DNA of 64,000 bases from Pectobacterium wasabiae CFBP 3304 (lineage in GTDB: Bacteria; Pseudomonadota; Gammaproteobacteria; Enterobacterales; Enterobacteriaceae): positions 3,534,001-3,598,000 of the forward strand of contig NZ_CP015750.1 of the NCBI RefSeq assembly GCF_001742185.1, read 5' to 3'. The notes under the pieces are model-generated. The model was not told the DNA's origin, did not search any database, and was given only the letters and a program-made list of their open reading frames with translations. The translations under genes and the position numbers were made by a program. This document shows positions 1 to 9,506 of the stretch, one piece after another. The number at the start of each line of letters is the position of its first letter. The stretch's first letter is position 1.

Positions 1-55
1 TCGGACCAGCATAGGGGATGTAAAGAGGACGTTTGCTTTCGTATTCTAATTCCAT
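1..55 (-). CDS. maeA: NAD-dependent malic enzyme, N-terminal fragment
   Basis: Only the first 18 codons are in the window; the gene runs off the left edge. The start is the ATG at 53-55 on the minus strand, and the peptide includes SKRPLYIPYAGP, which matches the conserved N-terminus of the enterobacterial NAD-malic enzyme (MaeA, also SfcA). The enzyme decarboxylates malate to pyruvate in the cytoplasm. The identification rests on this short stretch alone. Confidence 0.75.
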   Translation of the reverse strand, partial: MELEYESKRPLYIPYAGP

Positions 56-265
56 GACTTTTTACTCTTCGGGTAACAGAAAAGAAATTCAGGTGTTGTC
101 GATGAGAAACTGCTGCGGATCTTAAATTACCCAGAGAATATGTACAGGGAATGTTAATTTAAATAGTTACAGATGGCTTGCATATTAAGCAAAAGACAGG
201 CTTTATCGATTCACCTCTCTTTTTTTCACCTTCACGGCGCCGATTTTTTGCGCTTCTCGCCGCCA

Positions 266-1156
266 TCATTCCTCAATAAAGTGGTGCTCAACGTCGGTGC
301 AACCCAGTTCGGCCAGCATGATTTGTGAGATCGCCCAGTGGCTGACAGTCGCATTGCGGCGTTCAACGATAGCGGCATGTGTAATGGTACGAGGATCTTC
401 GCCGGCAAGGTTCATCAGATTTAACGCGGTTTGCAAGGGCGGTAGGCTGGGATTGAATGCTGCATTTTCTGCATAGCGGCCGGTATAAAGGTTGCCACTC
501 GCGGTTTCCAACGCTATTCCGCTAATCGCTTTGCTGTAAGGCGCGTGGCTACGGTTAGCGGCATCCAGCGCCTGACGCGCTAGCGTATTCACATTCTGCA
601 ACGTCGTGCCGTGGTTGATGTCATCCATCAGCAGGGTGTCAATATTCAGATCGACAGGGCCAAAGGCATCGGGCAGATAGTGACTAAGCACCGCAGGCTG
701 GCGACCCGGCAGTTGAATACGCAGCGATGCCGCATTGCGCAATTCATTCATGAACTGGCGACAGTGGCCGCATGGCGTATAGTTCACGGTCACTGCCCGC
801 AACCCACGTTCATTGCGCAGCCAGGCGTGGCTGATGGCACTCTGTTCCGCGTGAACCGTTTGTTGAAGCTGAACGGCGGTGAACTCCATGTTTGCGCCAA
901 AGTAGAAATTCCCGCTGAGCCCTTGTGCAACCGCACCAACCTGAAAATGCGAGATGGAGGCTTGCGCGCAGGCGGCTGCCAGGGGTAATAGCGCAAAGGC
1001 TAACGTGTCGGTATCTATTTGGCTGGCTTCGCAGATTGCATTCACGTCGTCAGCGGTTAGCATCGCGGCAAAATCGGGTTTATCGAGCACGGGACCGAGT
1101 GCGGTTTGCAGGTTGGTAGGTAATTGCTGAAAGGCGTTTTCAAATCGTGGATGCAT
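266..1156 (-). CDS. cdd: Cytidine deaminase
   Basis: Deaminates cytidine and deoxycytidine to uridine and deoxyuridine in pyrimidine salvage. The protein has 296 residues, the size of the E. coli dimeric enzyme (294). The zinc site is intact: HAE at residues 102-104 (H102 ligand, E104 proton shuttle) and PCGHC with C129 and C132. The C-terminal half repeats the fold without the zinc ligands, as usual for this class. Two CRP-like sites lie 60-130 bases upstream, in keeping with the known CRP/CytR control of cdd in E. coli. In E. coli yohK is the direct neighbour; here a nuclease-like gene separates them. Confidence 0.97.
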   Translation of the reverse strand: MHPRFENAFQQLPTNLQTALGPVLDKPDFAAMLTADDVNAICEASQIDTDTLAFALLPLAAACAQASISHFQVGAVAQGLSGNFYFGANMEFTAVQLQQTVHAEQSAISHAWLRNERGLRAVTVNYTPCGHCRQFMNELRNAASLRIQLPGRQPAVLSHYLPDAFGPVDLNIDTLLMDDINHGTTLQNVNTLARQALDAANRSHAPYSKAISGIALETASGNLYTGRYAENAAFNPSLPPLQTALNLMNLAGEDPRTITHAAIVERRNATVSHWAISQIMLAELGCTDVEHHFIEE

Positions 1157-1217
1157 GTCGGTTTACTCTTTTTTGCCCGTCAATGACGTCATGTTAGAAA
1201 GCAGAGTAACAATAAAT

Positions 1218-1233
1218 TGTGATCAAAGTCTCT
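1218..1233. promoter_or_regulatory. CRP-like site, proximal to cdd
   Basis: TGTGA-N6-TCTCT, with one perfect half and one half matching TCACA at three of five positions. Its centre is about 70 bases upstream of the cdd start codon, suited to activation of the minus-strand promoter. It pairs with a second site centred 51 bp further upstream. Confidence 0.55.
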
Positions 1234-1268
1234 TTGTTGAATGAAATGACTGCAACTTGATCATTAAA

Positions 1269-1284
1269 TGCGAGATGTATCTCA
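1269..1284. promoter_or_regulatory. CRP-like site, distal to cdd
   Basis: TGCGA-N6-TCTCA inside a symmetric AAATGCGA...TCTCAATTT context. The 51 bp centre-to-centre distance to the proximal site resembles the tandem CRP arrangement of CytR-controlled nucleoside promoters, in which CytR sits between two CRP dimers. Confidence 0.5.
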
Positions 1285-1347
1285 ATTTTTATCCCTGTGC
1301 TGCTCCCTTATATCGGTTTCCTCTCCTACAACTGCAATCGGTGAGAC

Positions 1348-1394
1348 AAAAAAGCGTACAACCGGGGGCTTGTTATGCTCTGTTGTACGCTTTT
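1348..1394. terminator. Bidirectional intrinsic terminator
   Basis: A perfect 9-bp inverted repeat, GCGTACAAC (1354-1362) and GTTGTACGC (1382-1390), with a 19-base loop. It has six A bases on its left and TTTT on its right, so it can terminate on both strands. It lies just downstream of the minus-strand nuclease-like gene and upstream of the cdd promoter region, so it probably ends the yohJ-yohK-nuclease transcript. Confidence 0.7.
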
Positions 1395-1414
1395 GTATCG
1401 TTGGACTCGCAGGT

Positions 1415-2734
1415 TTAATTAAGAACGATCTTTTTCTCTCTGGCTGTTTCCAGCAGTTTTCCAATCTTTTGGAGAAACTTCACCGTTTCCTCGGCAATAG
1501 TTTGTGTTGAGATACCTTCTTTTTTGGCCGCAATTTTCCACTGTCGGCGCTGTTTCTTTTCCAGATTGGGATAATGAGAGCGCAATAACCGATGTAGTTC
1601 TGGAACATCGCACAATTCTTTCGATATGTTGTCTTCGTAGTAAACCAGCGAAAGGGTAAACGGAGAATTAGGGCCATTTTCGCGGACGACACTGACATAA
1701 ATTGGCCAATAGCCATTATCTGGGTGCCTCAGCGCGAGTATGGCGGGCATCGTGACATTCAACCAGGTTCTGCCTATTTCCAAATGATCTTCTGCCAACA
1801 GTGGGAATGATTTGCGCAGAGTAACCAAAATACCGGAAATGCCTTTAGCCTGAATGAGTTGATCGCACAGTTGATCGTTTTGCTGCATAAAAAGCAGGGC
1901 TTCACCCTCAACCCCTTCCAGGTGCGTCGGTTTCCACTCTGTTGGTTTTAATTTTTTTAGCTCAGACAGACGATCAATCACCGATTCATACTGTGCGGCT
2001 AGTTGAGCGGACAATTCAGAAATATGTTTTTCATTTGGATCTTGCCACTGTGCCTGTTTCTGACAGTAGGCCATGAGTAGCTGTGCCGCAGCGTTGTTAT
2101 TTTGCAATTGCAGACGAGCACGCCGAGCGGCTTGCTCCAGCCATTGGTAGCTTAATAATGCCCATTTATCGCCCAATTCTGCCAGTTTCTCTTCGCTGTA
2201 GGTTTCCAGCTTTTTATCCATAACGATATAGGCAAAATCGTAGCCTTTGAACACGGATTTACGTGAGAACGCTGTATTGACCGCATCGCAATAATCATCG
2301 AGTTGCTCACAAGATAGCGATGCTTCCACTTTGTTCTCAATGGTAACAATGAACTTATTTGCCATATCGATTAAAAAAAGATCGAGGCGGCGTTTCGAAC
2401 CTGCACTGTCATTAATACCAAATTCACGCGTCATAAAAGCCGAGCCAAAACTTGTCGACTGGATACGGCCCGGCGTCCATTTTGCAAAGAACTTTTTATT
2501 GGCGGATTTATTTGTTTCATGACCAGCCTGATAAGCCGCGGTCAGAAAATCTTTGATGACGGCATCGCCCTGACAGTGTCCTTCATTGGGGTTCAGGCAC
2601 CACGCGAGCATGCTGGAATTTTGATTTTCGGTAAGGTTGATGACATCAAGGATATTATCTGAAGTGCGTAGTTTTTCTCGTAACTCGAGTAACCGATCGT
2701 CCATGAGAAAGTCGTAAAATTCCTGCATTTCCAT
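1415..2734 (-). CDS. PD-(D/E)XK nuclease superfamily protein
   Basis: A 439-residue cytoplasmic protein that looks like the PDDEXK_4-type nuclease-fold proteins. The core is visible as RRLDLFLID followed by IVTIENKVEA: D118, E133 and K135 form the D-x14-E-x-K catalytic pattern. An N-terminal segment with NSSMLAWCLNPNEGH is typical of these proteins. Two starts are possible. The ATG at 2755 has no ribosome site, while the ATG at 2734 has GGAG nine bases ahead and is preferred. The gene lies 32 bases after yohK on the same strand and may share its transcript. Substrate and role are unknown; the family contains restriction-like and other accessory nucleases. It is absent from the E. coli order yohJ-yohK-cdd. 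Confidence 0.7.
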   Translation of the reverse strand: MEMQEFYDFLMDDRLLELREKLRTSDNILDVINLTENQNSSMLAWCLNPNEGHCQGDAVIKDFLTAAYQAGHETNKSANKKFFAKWTPGRIQSTSFGSAFMTREFGINDSAGSKRRLDLFLIDMANKFIVTIENKVEASLSCEQLDDYCDAVNTAFSRKSVFKGYDFAYIVMDKKLETYSEEKLAELGDKWALLSYQWLEQAARRARLQLQNNNAAAQLLMAYCQKQAQWQDPNEKHISELSAQLAAQYESVIDRLSELKKLKPTEWKPTHLEGVEGEALLFMQQNDQLCDQLIQAKGISGILVTLRKSFPLLAEDHLEIGRTWLNVTMPAILALRHPDNGYWPIYVSVVRENGPNSPFTLSLVYYEDNISKELCDVPELHRLLRSHYPNLEKKQRRQWKIAAKKEGISTQTIAEETVKFLQKIGKLLETAREKKIVLN

Positions 2735-2766
2735 ATCTTGTTTCTCCGTTTTCATTTATGAAAAAT

Positions 2767-3465
2767 TCAATAACCAACAATATTCAGTAACAGAGGGAAT
2801 ACCAATGGTGCAATCAGCGAGGTGATGATCCCACATATCACCAGCGCCAGTGAACTGAACGCCCCTTCCTGATAATCCATTTCAGCGCAGCGTGCCGTGC
2901 CGAGTGCGTGCGAAGCGGTGCCCATCGACAACCCACGTGCGGCTTTGGTTTTGATGCCCACTCGATTGAACAGGCTGTGGCCGAATACCGCACCGAGAAT
3001 ACCAACAAAAATCACGCAGACGGCGCTGATAGCAGGAATGCCGCCGATGGAACTGGCTACCGCCATCGCAATCGGTGTAGTGACGGACTTCGGCAGTATT
3101 GAGGCCGCAATTTCCGGCGATGCTCCCATCCACAGCGCCACCAGCGTACCGGAGATTATCGCCGTCAGGCTACCGATGAAGCACACGCTGATGATCGACT
3201 TCCAGCGGGCGCGAATTTGGTGCAACTGTTCATAAAGTGGAAACGCTAGCGCGACGACTGCGGGTTGCAGCAGGTCGTTAAGGACTTTGCTGCCTTGAAA
3301 ATAATGCTCGTAGGGGATTTTCAACACCAGCAGCAGCGGAATAATAATCGCCATCGACACCAGTAGTGGATTCAACAAGGAGAGCTTGGTCAGCACGGCC
3401 AGCTTACGCGCGGCGAAAAAAACCAGCAGAGTCAGCGGCAGTGACCACCATAAATAGCTGAACAT
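2767..3465 (-). CDS. yohK: LrgB/CidB family inner-membrane protein YohK
   Basis: A polytopic inner-membrane protein of 232 residues, nearly the E. coli YohK length. It carries the family GxSxGTASHALGTARC region near residues 178-195 (seen as LSMGTASHALGTARC). LrgB/CidB proteins work with a small LrgA/CidA partner. Proposed roles are holin-like control of murein hydrolases or export of small metabolites; neither is settled in enterobacteria. The start ATG shares one base with the yohJ stop (TAATG), with AAGGA nine bases ahead, so translation is probably coupled. Confidence 0.92.
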   Translation of the reverse strand: MFSYLWWSLPLTLLVFFAARKLAVLTKLSLLNPLLVSMAIIIPLLLVLKIPYEHYFQGSKVLNDLLQPAVVALAFPLYEQLHQIRARWKSIISVCFIGSLTAIISGTLVALWMGASPEIAASILPKSVTTPIAMAVASSIGGIPAISAVCVIFVGILGAVFGHSLFNRVGIKTKAARGLSMGTASHALGTARCAEMDYQEGAFSSLALVICGIITSLIAPLVFPLLLNIVGY

Positions 3466-3872
3466 TATTCATTATCCTTCGGGGGCGAGCGATCGCTGGC
3501 TAGGGCGCGTTCACGCTGCATAATCTGGGTACTAAAACCGACAACCAACATCACAATAAAGGTACTAATCAGACAGGAAACCACGATAGGGCCAAACTGT
3601 TGGCTGACCAGATCGTAATAATTCATGACGCCGACCCCAATGGGAACGAATAGCAATGCCATATGGCGAATAAGAAGGTGGCAGCCCGGTTTCACCCACT
3701 GCGCGGGCAGAACCTGTGAGCAGAGCAGGGTGAACAGGACCAGCATACCGATGATACTGCCGGGGATAGTGAACGGAAGTAACGCGGATACCGCATTGCC
3801 TGCCAGCAGGCAGAGATAAATCAATGCGAAAGCGCGTAAATACTGCCAGCAAACGATGAACGTATTACGCAT
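3465..3872 (-). CDS. yohJ: LrgA/CidA family holin-like protein YohJ
   Basis: A small inner-membrane protein with about four hydrophobic segments, the partner of YohK. The preferred start is the ATG at 3872 (MRNTF), giving 135 residues against 132 in E. coli, with AGGA seven bases upstream. An in-frame upstream ATG at 3905 has no family counterpart. The conserved core [11 protein letters not shown] and the segment [18 protein letters not shown] are present. The C-terminus is charged and cytoplasmic. Confidence 0.92.
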   Translation of the reverse strand: MRNTFIVCWQYLRAFALIYLCLLAGNAVSALLPFTIPGSIIGMLVLFTLLCSQVLPAQWVKPGCHLLIRHMALLFVPIGVGVMNYYDLVSQQFGPIVVSCLISTFIVMLVVGFSTQIMQRERALASDRSPPKDNE

Positions 3873-4095
3873 GGGAAATTCCTGATTAGCCGAGGGGATT
3901 ATCATAACGCTAATGAAATTTACGTGCCACAGCTCACGAATTTTGTTGTGGGGGGAAGGTGTTCCTGCCTAAAGAATAGGCAAAATCGGTCTGAACTGAA
4001 AATGAAAAGAGAACGTTGATGAGACCAATCCGGTTCAGCCCTACGTTAACGTATTTATTGCGGCTGGGCGGGGAGGAATAGTAACGCCAGAAGCT

Positions 4096-4890
4096 CTATT
4101 TTACGTCTACACGCCATTCGGTGATGTCGATCTGTCCATCGCCGCCAAAGATCTCGGTGCCAAACTCAACGCTGCTGATGTATTTTTCATCGCTCATCCA
4201 TTGCTTTGTCTCCACTAAATAGTCGGTGAAGTGACGAATATTGAGTGACGCACTGTTGGTGCTGGAAGTATGGACAAAGGAAAAGACATTCCACCCTCCA
4301 CCATTATCCGCGTTGATCCAGCCTTTGAATACGTTCCAACTGCTACCGCCGATGAAAACGGTTTCAATATAATCACCCGCAGGGCCTGCATTGGTATCAT
4401 TGAGCCAAATCATCAATTCGTCGGTAGGGGGCGAGTCCCAGTTAGCTTTATCGGTAGTATGGAACCAGATGTCGTAAGCGGCGTTGTAAGTACCCATAGC
4501 CTGGATAGAATAAGTGACGTTGCTGGTGATACTTTTATTACTGGATAATTGTATCGGCAATCCGCTATTTTCCGTATAGCCCGCCGTCCAGTGCCAGCCG
4601 CTCACCAGTGAAGGATAGGCTTTAACACTGTGGGTGCTGCTTGGCCAGTGCCAGTTCCACCCCATGCTGGTTGGACTATTATAGAAAATCGTTTGCTGCC
4701 ATCCTTTTATTTCATCTTTTCCCCATACGTTATTGAATAGGTAATATTTATTATTCTCGAAATAGAATTTATCCGCATCGTTTGATGAACTGGCGGCAGA
4801 CGCCGTTAGTGATGAGAGTAGCAACGAAGAAAATACTGCGGGCAATAATACGCAGAAAATACGGTGTGGCTGGGTATTCACAGTCTGCAT
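4096..4890 (-). CDS. celS: Secreted endoglucanase, glycoside hydrolase family 12 (CelS)
   Basis: Cleaves internal beta-1,4 bonds of cellulose in plant cell walls; one of the soft-rot extracellular enzymes. The protein is 264 residues and agrees closely with the CelS sequence known from Erwinia carotovora. A signal peptide covers about residues 1-32 (hydrophobic VLLPAVFSSLLLSSL, then SASA-like). The two family-12 catalytic glutamates are visible: E158 in DELMIWL (nucleophile) and E246 in FGTEIFGG (acid/base). The start MQTVNTQ at 4890 is preferred over an in-frame ATG at 4944, because AAGAGA lies just ahead and the signal peptide then begins normally. It is a single-gene unit flanked by AT-rich spacers. 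Confidence 0.95.
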   Translation of the reverse strand: MQTVNTQPHRIFCVLLPAVFSSLLLSSLTASAASSSNDADKFYFENNKYYLFNNVWGKDEIKGWQQTIFYNSPTSMGWNWHWPSSTHSVKAYPSLVSGWHWTAGYTENSGLPIQLSSNKSITSNVTYSIQAMGTYNAAYDIWFHTTDKANWDSPPTDELMIWLNDTNAGPAGDYIETVFIGGSSWNVFKGWINADNGGGWNVFSFVHTSSTNSASLNIRHFTDYLVETKQWMSDEKYISSVEFGTEIFGGDGQIDITEWRVDVK

Positions 4891-5094
4891 AATGAATCTC
4901 TTTTTAAATATATCATTGAGATATTTTAATCTAAAAGTTAACACATCGTTATCGCGTGTCTATGATTAAATCTGAGATGGAGTGAGTTTAACCGTTTATG
5001 TTATTTCTACTCTGTCGGAATAATCCAATTCATGGGAAAATGATTAAAATCGTAATAAATATAAATAATGTGAAATAAAATCAGGGCGTTATTT

Positions 5095-5120
5095 TAAGGC
5101 GCACGTAAGTGTGCGCCTTA
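5095..5120. terminator. Hairpin downstream of bioA
   Basis: A perfect 10-bp inverted repeat, TAAGGCGCAC / GTGCGCCTTA, with a six-base loop. It begins 10 bases beyond the bioA stop codon. The T-tract is poor on either strand, so it may act as an inefficient terminator or an mRNA 3-prime stabiliser. Confidence 0.5.
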
Positions 5121-5129
5121 GTTTACTGA

Positions 5130-6434
5130 TTATTCAAATAACTGTGCGTTGTGGATGGCCGCGCAGACGGCATCGGTCAGTTTACGCAGTTCATCAGGCT
5201 GAATGATAAACGGCGGCATCAGATAAATGAGCCGACCAAAGGGGCGGATCCAGACGCCGCGTTCGACGAAGAAGCGCTGTAGCCGCGCCATATTGACCGG
5301 GCGCTGCGTTTCTACCACGCCGATAGCACCGAGTACGCGAACGTTCGCCACCAGCGGAGATTCTAAACAGGGGCGCAGTGCTTCTCGCAACTGCTGCTCA
5401 ATATGTTTTACCTGATTTTGCCAACGGTTTTCCGCCAACAGCGACAAACTGGCGTTGGCTGCCGCACAGGCTAGCGGATTACCCATAAATGTAGGGCCGT
5501 GCATAAAACAGCCTGCCGGACCGTTGCTGATGGTTTCAGCCACGATCCGGGTGGTCAGCGTGGCGGAGAGTGTCATGTAGCCGCCAGTCAACGCTTTTCC
5601 CAGGCACATAATGTCGGGGGAAATTCCCGCATGTTCGCAGGCAAACAGTTTGCCGGTGCGGCCAAATCCGGTCGCGATTTCATCGGCAATCAACAACACG
5701 CCGAATTGATCGCACAGTTCCCGCACTCGGCGCAGATAGGCCGGATGGTAAAAACGCATTCCACCTGCGCCCTGCACGATGGGCTCCAGAATGACGGCGG
5801 CGATCTCACGAGCGTGTGCCGACAGCATCGCCTGTAATGGCGCGATATCGGCTTCCTGCCACCTGTCGGCAAAACCGCCTTCGTTGATAGCATCACAGGG
5901 TGGCGCATCGACAAACAGGTGGGTGGGCAGATAGCCCTGATACAGGCTGTGCATTGAGTTCTGTGGATCGCAAACGGACATCGCCCCGAAAGTGTCACCG
6001 TGATAGCCGTGGCGCAGGGTGAGAAAGCGCTGGCGAGTTTCACCGCGCGCTTGCCAATACTGTAGTGCCATTTTCATCGCCACTTCTACGGCCACCGATC
6101 CGGAGTCCGCCAGAAAAACACATTCCAACGCATCCGGTGTGATGTCCACCAGTTGACGACACAGCGCCACCGCCGCCGGATGGGTGATCCCGCCGAACAT
6201 CACATGCGACATCTGGCTGAGCTGAGCCTGCACCGCCTGATTGATTACCGGATGGTTGTAACCGTGGATCGCCGCCCACCACGATGACATCCCATCAATC
6301 AGGCGACGTCCGTCATCCAGATGTAGCTCGACTCCGCTGGCTGATATGACCGGATAGCAGGGTAGCGGTGTAGTCATCGACGTGTAGGGATGCCAAATAT
6401 GGCGCTGGTCAAAAGTGAGGTCTTCCGGGCTCAT
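5130..6434 (-). CDS. bioA: Adenosylmethionine-8-amino-7-oxononanoate aminotransferase
   Basis: Catalyses the PLP-dependent transfer of an amino group from S-adenosylmethionine to 8-amino-7-oxononanoate, giving 7,8-diaminononanoate, the third-last step of biotin synthesis. It has 434 residues against 429 in E. coli. The PLP site is recognisable: D251 in [13 protein letters not shown] and the Schiff-base lysine K280 in CLGKALTGG. The N-terminus ([12 protein letters not shown]) matches the family. It is transcribed divergently from bioB across a 95-base region holding the biotin repressor operator. Confidence 0.97.
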   Translation of the reverse strand: MSPEDLTFDQRHIWHPYTSMTTPLPCYPVISASGVELHLDDGRRLIDGMSSWWAAIHGYNHPVINQAVQAQLSQMSHVMFGGITHPAAVALCRQLVDITPDALECVFLADSGSVAVEVAMKMALQYWQARGETRQRFLTLRHGYHGDTFGAMSVCDPQNSMHSLYQGYLPTHLFVDAPPCDAINEGGFADRWQEADIAPLQAMLSAHAREIAAVILEPIVQGAGGMRFYHPAYLRRVRELCDQFGVLLIADEIATGFGRTGKLFACEHAGISPDIMCLGKALTGGYMTLSATLTTRIVAETISNGPAGCFMHGPTFMGNPLACAAANASLSLLAENRWQNQVKHIEQQLREALRPCLESPLVANVRVLGAIGVVETQRPVNMARLQRFFVERGVWIRPFGRLIYLMPPFIIQPDELRKLTDAVCAAIHNAQLFE

Positions 6435-6442
6435 GATGATCT

Positions 6443-6478
6443 CTCGTAAACCAAAATGGATTCTATTTGGTTGACAGT
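6443..6478. promoter_or_regulatory. BirA (biotin repressor) operator
   Basis: An imperfect inverted repeat between bioA and bioB: CGTAAACCAAA on the left and TTTGGTTGACAG on the right. Its half-sites match the GTAAACC/GGTTnAC core of the enterobacterial bio operator. It overlaps the bioB -35 region, so holo-BirA would silence both divergent promoters when biotin is plentiful. Confidence 0.85.
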
Positions 6479-6498
6479 ATATCGGGTTAATTTACACT
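6471..6498 (+). promoter_or_regulatory. bioBFCD promoter
   Basis: TTGACA (6471-6476) matches the -35 consensus, and TACACT (6493-6498), 16 bases further on, is a fair -10. The -35 lies in the right half of the BirA operator. GGAG at 6518-6521 provides the bioB ribosome site. Confidence 0.6.
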
Positions 6499-6529
6499 GG
6501 CGAAACGTTTTTAGTTTGGAGATGCCGAG

Positions 6530-7567
6530 ATGGCTAGCCGCATTTACTGGACGCTTGAGCAAGCGCAAGACTTATTTAATAAACCTTTTCTGGAACTGAT
6601 GTTTGAAGCCCAGCAGATCCACCGGCAGCATTTTGACCCCCGTCAGGTACAGGTCAGCACGTTACTGTCGATAAAAACCGGTTCCTGTCCTGAGGACTGT
6701 AAATATTGCCCGCAGAGTTCCCGCTATCGGACAGGGATTGATACTGAACGGTTAATGCAGGTCGAACAGGTTTTGGATTCGGCCCGTCAGGCGAAAGCGG
6801 CGGGATCGACGCGCTTTTGTATGGGGGCCGCGTGGAAAAACCCGCACGAGCGCGACATGCCTTATCTGGAACAGATGGTACAAGGCGTTAAAGCGATGGG
6901 GATGGAAACCTGCATGACGCTGGGGACACTGCACCACGATCAGGCGGAACGTCTGGCTTCTGCTGGGCTGGATTTCTATAACCATAACCTTGATACCTCG
7001 CCGGAGTTTTACGGCAGCATCATCACCACTCGCACCTATCAGGAGCGTCTGGATACGTTGGATAAAGTGCGCGGTGCAGGTATTAAAGTCTGTTCCGGCG
7101 GCATTGTTGGGCTGGGGGAAACTGTGCGTGACCGCGCCGGGTTACTGGTGCAACTGGCTAATCTGCCGACGCCGCCGGAAAGTGTGCCGATCAACATGTT
7201 GGTGAAAGTAAAAGGAACGCCATTGGCGGAGAACGAGGATGTCGATCCGTTTGATTTCATTCGTACTATTGCCGTCGCACGTATCATGATGCCTGCTTCC
7301 TATGTGCGTCTGTCCGCCGGACGCGAGCAGATGAGTGAACAAACGCAGGCGATGTGTTTTATGGCCGGTGCGAACTCCATTTTCTACGGTTGCAAACTGT
7401 TAACGACGCCAAACCCGAAAGAAGACAAAGATCTGGCGCTGTTCCTGAAGTTAGGTCTGAACCCACAGCAAACAGGAACCGAATTTGGAGACAACCAACA
7501 GCAGCAGCGCTTGGCAGAACAGTTGATTAACGCCGATAGTGAGCAGTTTTATAATGCTGCGGTATAA
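6530..7567 (+). CDS. bioB: Biotin synthase
   Basis: A radical-SAM enzyme that inserts sulfur into dethiobiotin to form biotin, the last step of the pathway. It has 345 residues. The SAM-cluster motif is C53-x3-C57-x2-C60 (SCPEDCKYC), at the same positions as in E. coli. Conserved stretches that frame the second iron-sulfur cluster (FCMGAAW, ACMTLG-like, [12 protein letters not shown]) are all present. First gene of the bioBFCD operon, with GGAG eight bases ahead of the ATG. Confidence 0.98.
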   Translation: MASRIYWTLEQAQDLFNKPFLELMFEAQQIHRQHFDPRQVQVSTLLSIKTGSCPEDCKYCPQSSRYRTGIDTERLMQVEQVLDSARQAKAAGSTRFCMGAAWKNPHERDMPYLEQMVQGVKAMGMETCMTLGTLHHDQAERLASAGLDFYNHNLDTSPEFYGSIITTRTYQERLDTLDKVRGAGIKVCSGGIVGLGETVRDRAGLLVQLANLPTPPESVPINMLVKVKGTPLAENEDVDPFDFIRTIAVARIMMPASYVRLSAGREQMSEQTQAMCFMAGANSIFYGCKLLTTPNPKEDKDLALFLKLGLNPQQTGTEFGDNQQQQRLAEQLINADSEQFYNAAV

Positions 7568-7606
7568 CGTGCGGTGTGTAAACCGCGGGATAAGGCGTGT
7601 TGAATT

Positions 7607-8764
7607 ATGAGCTGGCAGCAACGTATTGATGCCGCACTGGTACAGCGTCAGCATGATGATGCTTATCGCGTGCGGCTGGCTAATCAAGGCGGTAGCGGAC
7701 GCTGGCTGATGCAGGGCGACCGCTGCTATCTGAATTTTTCCAGTAATGATTATCTGGGGCTGAGCCATCATCCCGAGATTGTGCGTGCCTGGCAGCAGGG
7801 TGCTGAGCAATTCGGCATAGGCAGTGGCGGTTCCGGGCATGTGACGGGGTATACCAATGCGCATGCCGCGCTGGAAACTCAGCTTGCCGACTGGTTGGGT
7901 TACCCGCGTGCGCTGCTGTTTATTTCCGGCTATGCCGCGAATCAGGCCGTGGTGGCTGCGCTAGCACAGGCGGAAGACCGGATTTTTGCCGATAAACTCA
8001 GCCACGCTTCATTGCTGGAAGCAGCCGCACAGTCACCCGCAACGTTGAGACGCTTTAAACACAATCAGGCCAATAGTCTGCAAGCACTGCTGGAAAAACC
8101 TACGGACGGTCAGACGCTGGTGGTGACCGAAGGTGTTTTCAGCATGGATGGTGATACTGCGCCGTTGCCTGCGCTACAGGCACAGTGCCGCGCGCACCAT
8201 GCCTGGCTGATGGTGGACGACGCACACGGGATTGGCGTGCTGGGTGATGAAGGACGCGGGAGCTGCTGGCAGCAAGGCGTTAAACCGGAGCTGCTGATCG
8301 TCACGTTCGGCAAAGCATTTGGCGTCAGCGGTGCGGCGGTGCTATGTGCGGAGCCGTTGGCCGAGTACTTTCTGCAATTTGCCCGTCATTTAATTTACAG
8401 CACCTCGATGCCCGCGGCACAGGCCTGTGCGCTGAGCGCGGCAGTCAATTGTGTCCGGCAGGGAGACGCGCGGCGTGATGCGCTACGGCGCAACATCGCG
8501 CAGTTTCGCGCGGGCTTTTCCAATTCGTCGTACCAACTGATGGATTCACAGAGTGCGATTCAGCCGCTGATTGTCGGTGAGAATGCGCGGGCGCTGGCAT
8601 TGATGAGCCATCTGCGTGAACAGGGCGTGTGGGTCAGTGCGATGCGGCCGCCGACGGTGCCGCCGGGCAGTGCGCGTCTGCGAATTACGCTGACGGCGGA
8701 ACATCAGTCGGAAGATATCAGCCGCTTGCTTACGGTGTTGCACCATGCTGACAGAAAACTATAA
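7607..8764 (+). CDS. bioF: 8-amino-7-oxononanoate synthase
   Basis: Condenses pimeloyl-ACP (or CoA) with alanine to form 8-amino-7-oxononanoate, using PLP. The 385-residue protein has the alpha-oxoamine synthase layout: [10 protein letters not shown] near residue 45, the [11 protein letters not shown] aspartate/histidine segment near 203-213, and the PLP lysine K236 in TFGKAFG. It follows bioB after 39 bases and overlaps bioC by 20 bases, indicating coupled translation. Confidence 0.97.
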   Translation: MSWQQRIDAALVQRQHDDAYRVRLANQGGSGRWLMQGDRCYLNFSSNDYLGLSHHPEIVRAWQQGAEQFGIGSGGSGHVTGYTNAHAALETQLADWLGYPRALLFISGYAANQAVVAALAQAEDRIFADKLSHASLLEAAAQSPATLRRFKHNQANSLQALLEKPTDGQTLVVTEGVFSMDGDTAPLPALQAQCRAHHAWLMVDDAHGIGVLGDEGRGSCWQQGVKPELLIVTFGKAFGVSGAAVLCAEPLAEYFLQFARHLIYSTSMPAAQACALSAAVNCVRQGDARRDALRRNIAQFRAGFSNSSYQLMDSQSAIQPLIVGENARALALMSHLREQGVWVSAMRPPTVPPGSARLRITLTAEHQSEDISRLLTVLHHADRKL

Positions 8765-9506
8765 CAAGCAGGCGATTGCACAGGCGTTTGGGCGGGCGGC
8801 GGGGTGCTATGACCGCTTTGCCGAACTGCAACGCACTAGCGGAGAACGTCTACTGACGCTGATGCCAGCACACAGCGGTGTAGCAGTATTGGATGCGGGG
8901 TGCGGAACAGGGCACTTTAGCCGCCACTGGCGTCAGATGGGGAAAACGGTCACCGCGCTGGATTTGTCGGCGGCGATGCTCGCACAGGCGCGTGAGCGGC
9001 ACGCTGCGGATCGTTATCAGGAAGGGGATATCGAAAATCTGCCGCTGGCGGATCGCTGTGTGGATATCAGCTACAGCAATCTGGCCGTGCAGTGGTGCAA
9101 CTCGTTACCGCGTGCGTTGGCAGAGCTATATCGGGTGACGCGGCCGGGCGGCGTGATTGCGTTTGCCACGCTGGCGGACGGCTCCTTAAGCGAACTGTCG
9201 CAGGCATGGCAGCGGTTGGACGACACGCAACGGACGAATCGCTTTCTACCGTTCTCCGCGATTAACGCGGCCTGTCAGCCCTATCGACATGATCTGGTGC
9301 AGGAGCGTGAAGTGTGCCTTTTTCCCGATGTGCTAGCGCTGATGAAATCATTAAAGGGGATCGGTGCGACCTGGCTGCATGACGGGCGCACGCCGGGACT
9401 ATTGAGCCGGGCACGTTTGGCGGCACTGTCTGCCTGTTACCCGCAAGCACAGGGCGGCTATCCGCTCAGCTATCAACTGGTTTATGGAGTGATTTATCGT
9501 GACTGA
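8745..9506 (+). CDS. bioC: Malonyl-[ACP] O-methyltransferase
   Basis: Methylates the free carboxyl of malonyl-ACP so that fatty-acid synthesis can build the pimeloyl chain of biotin. It has 253 residues. The SAM-binding motif I is [13 protein letters not shown] at about residues 48-60, and the DLSAAML acidic loop follows. The ATG lies within the end of bioF, and the stop overlaps bioD by 8 bases. Confidence 0.95.
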   Translation: MLTENYNKQAIAQAFGRAAGCYDRFAELQRTSGERLLTLMPAHSGVAVLDAGCGTGHFSRHWRQMGKTVTALDLSAAMLAQARERHAADRYQEGDIENLPLADRCVDISYSNLAVQWCNSLPRALAELYRVTRPGGVIAFATLADGSLSELSQAWQRLDDTQRTNRFLPFSAINAACQPYRHDLVQEREVCLFPDVLALMKSLKGIGATWLHDGRTPGLLSRARLAALSACYPQAQGGYPLSYQLVYGVIYRD

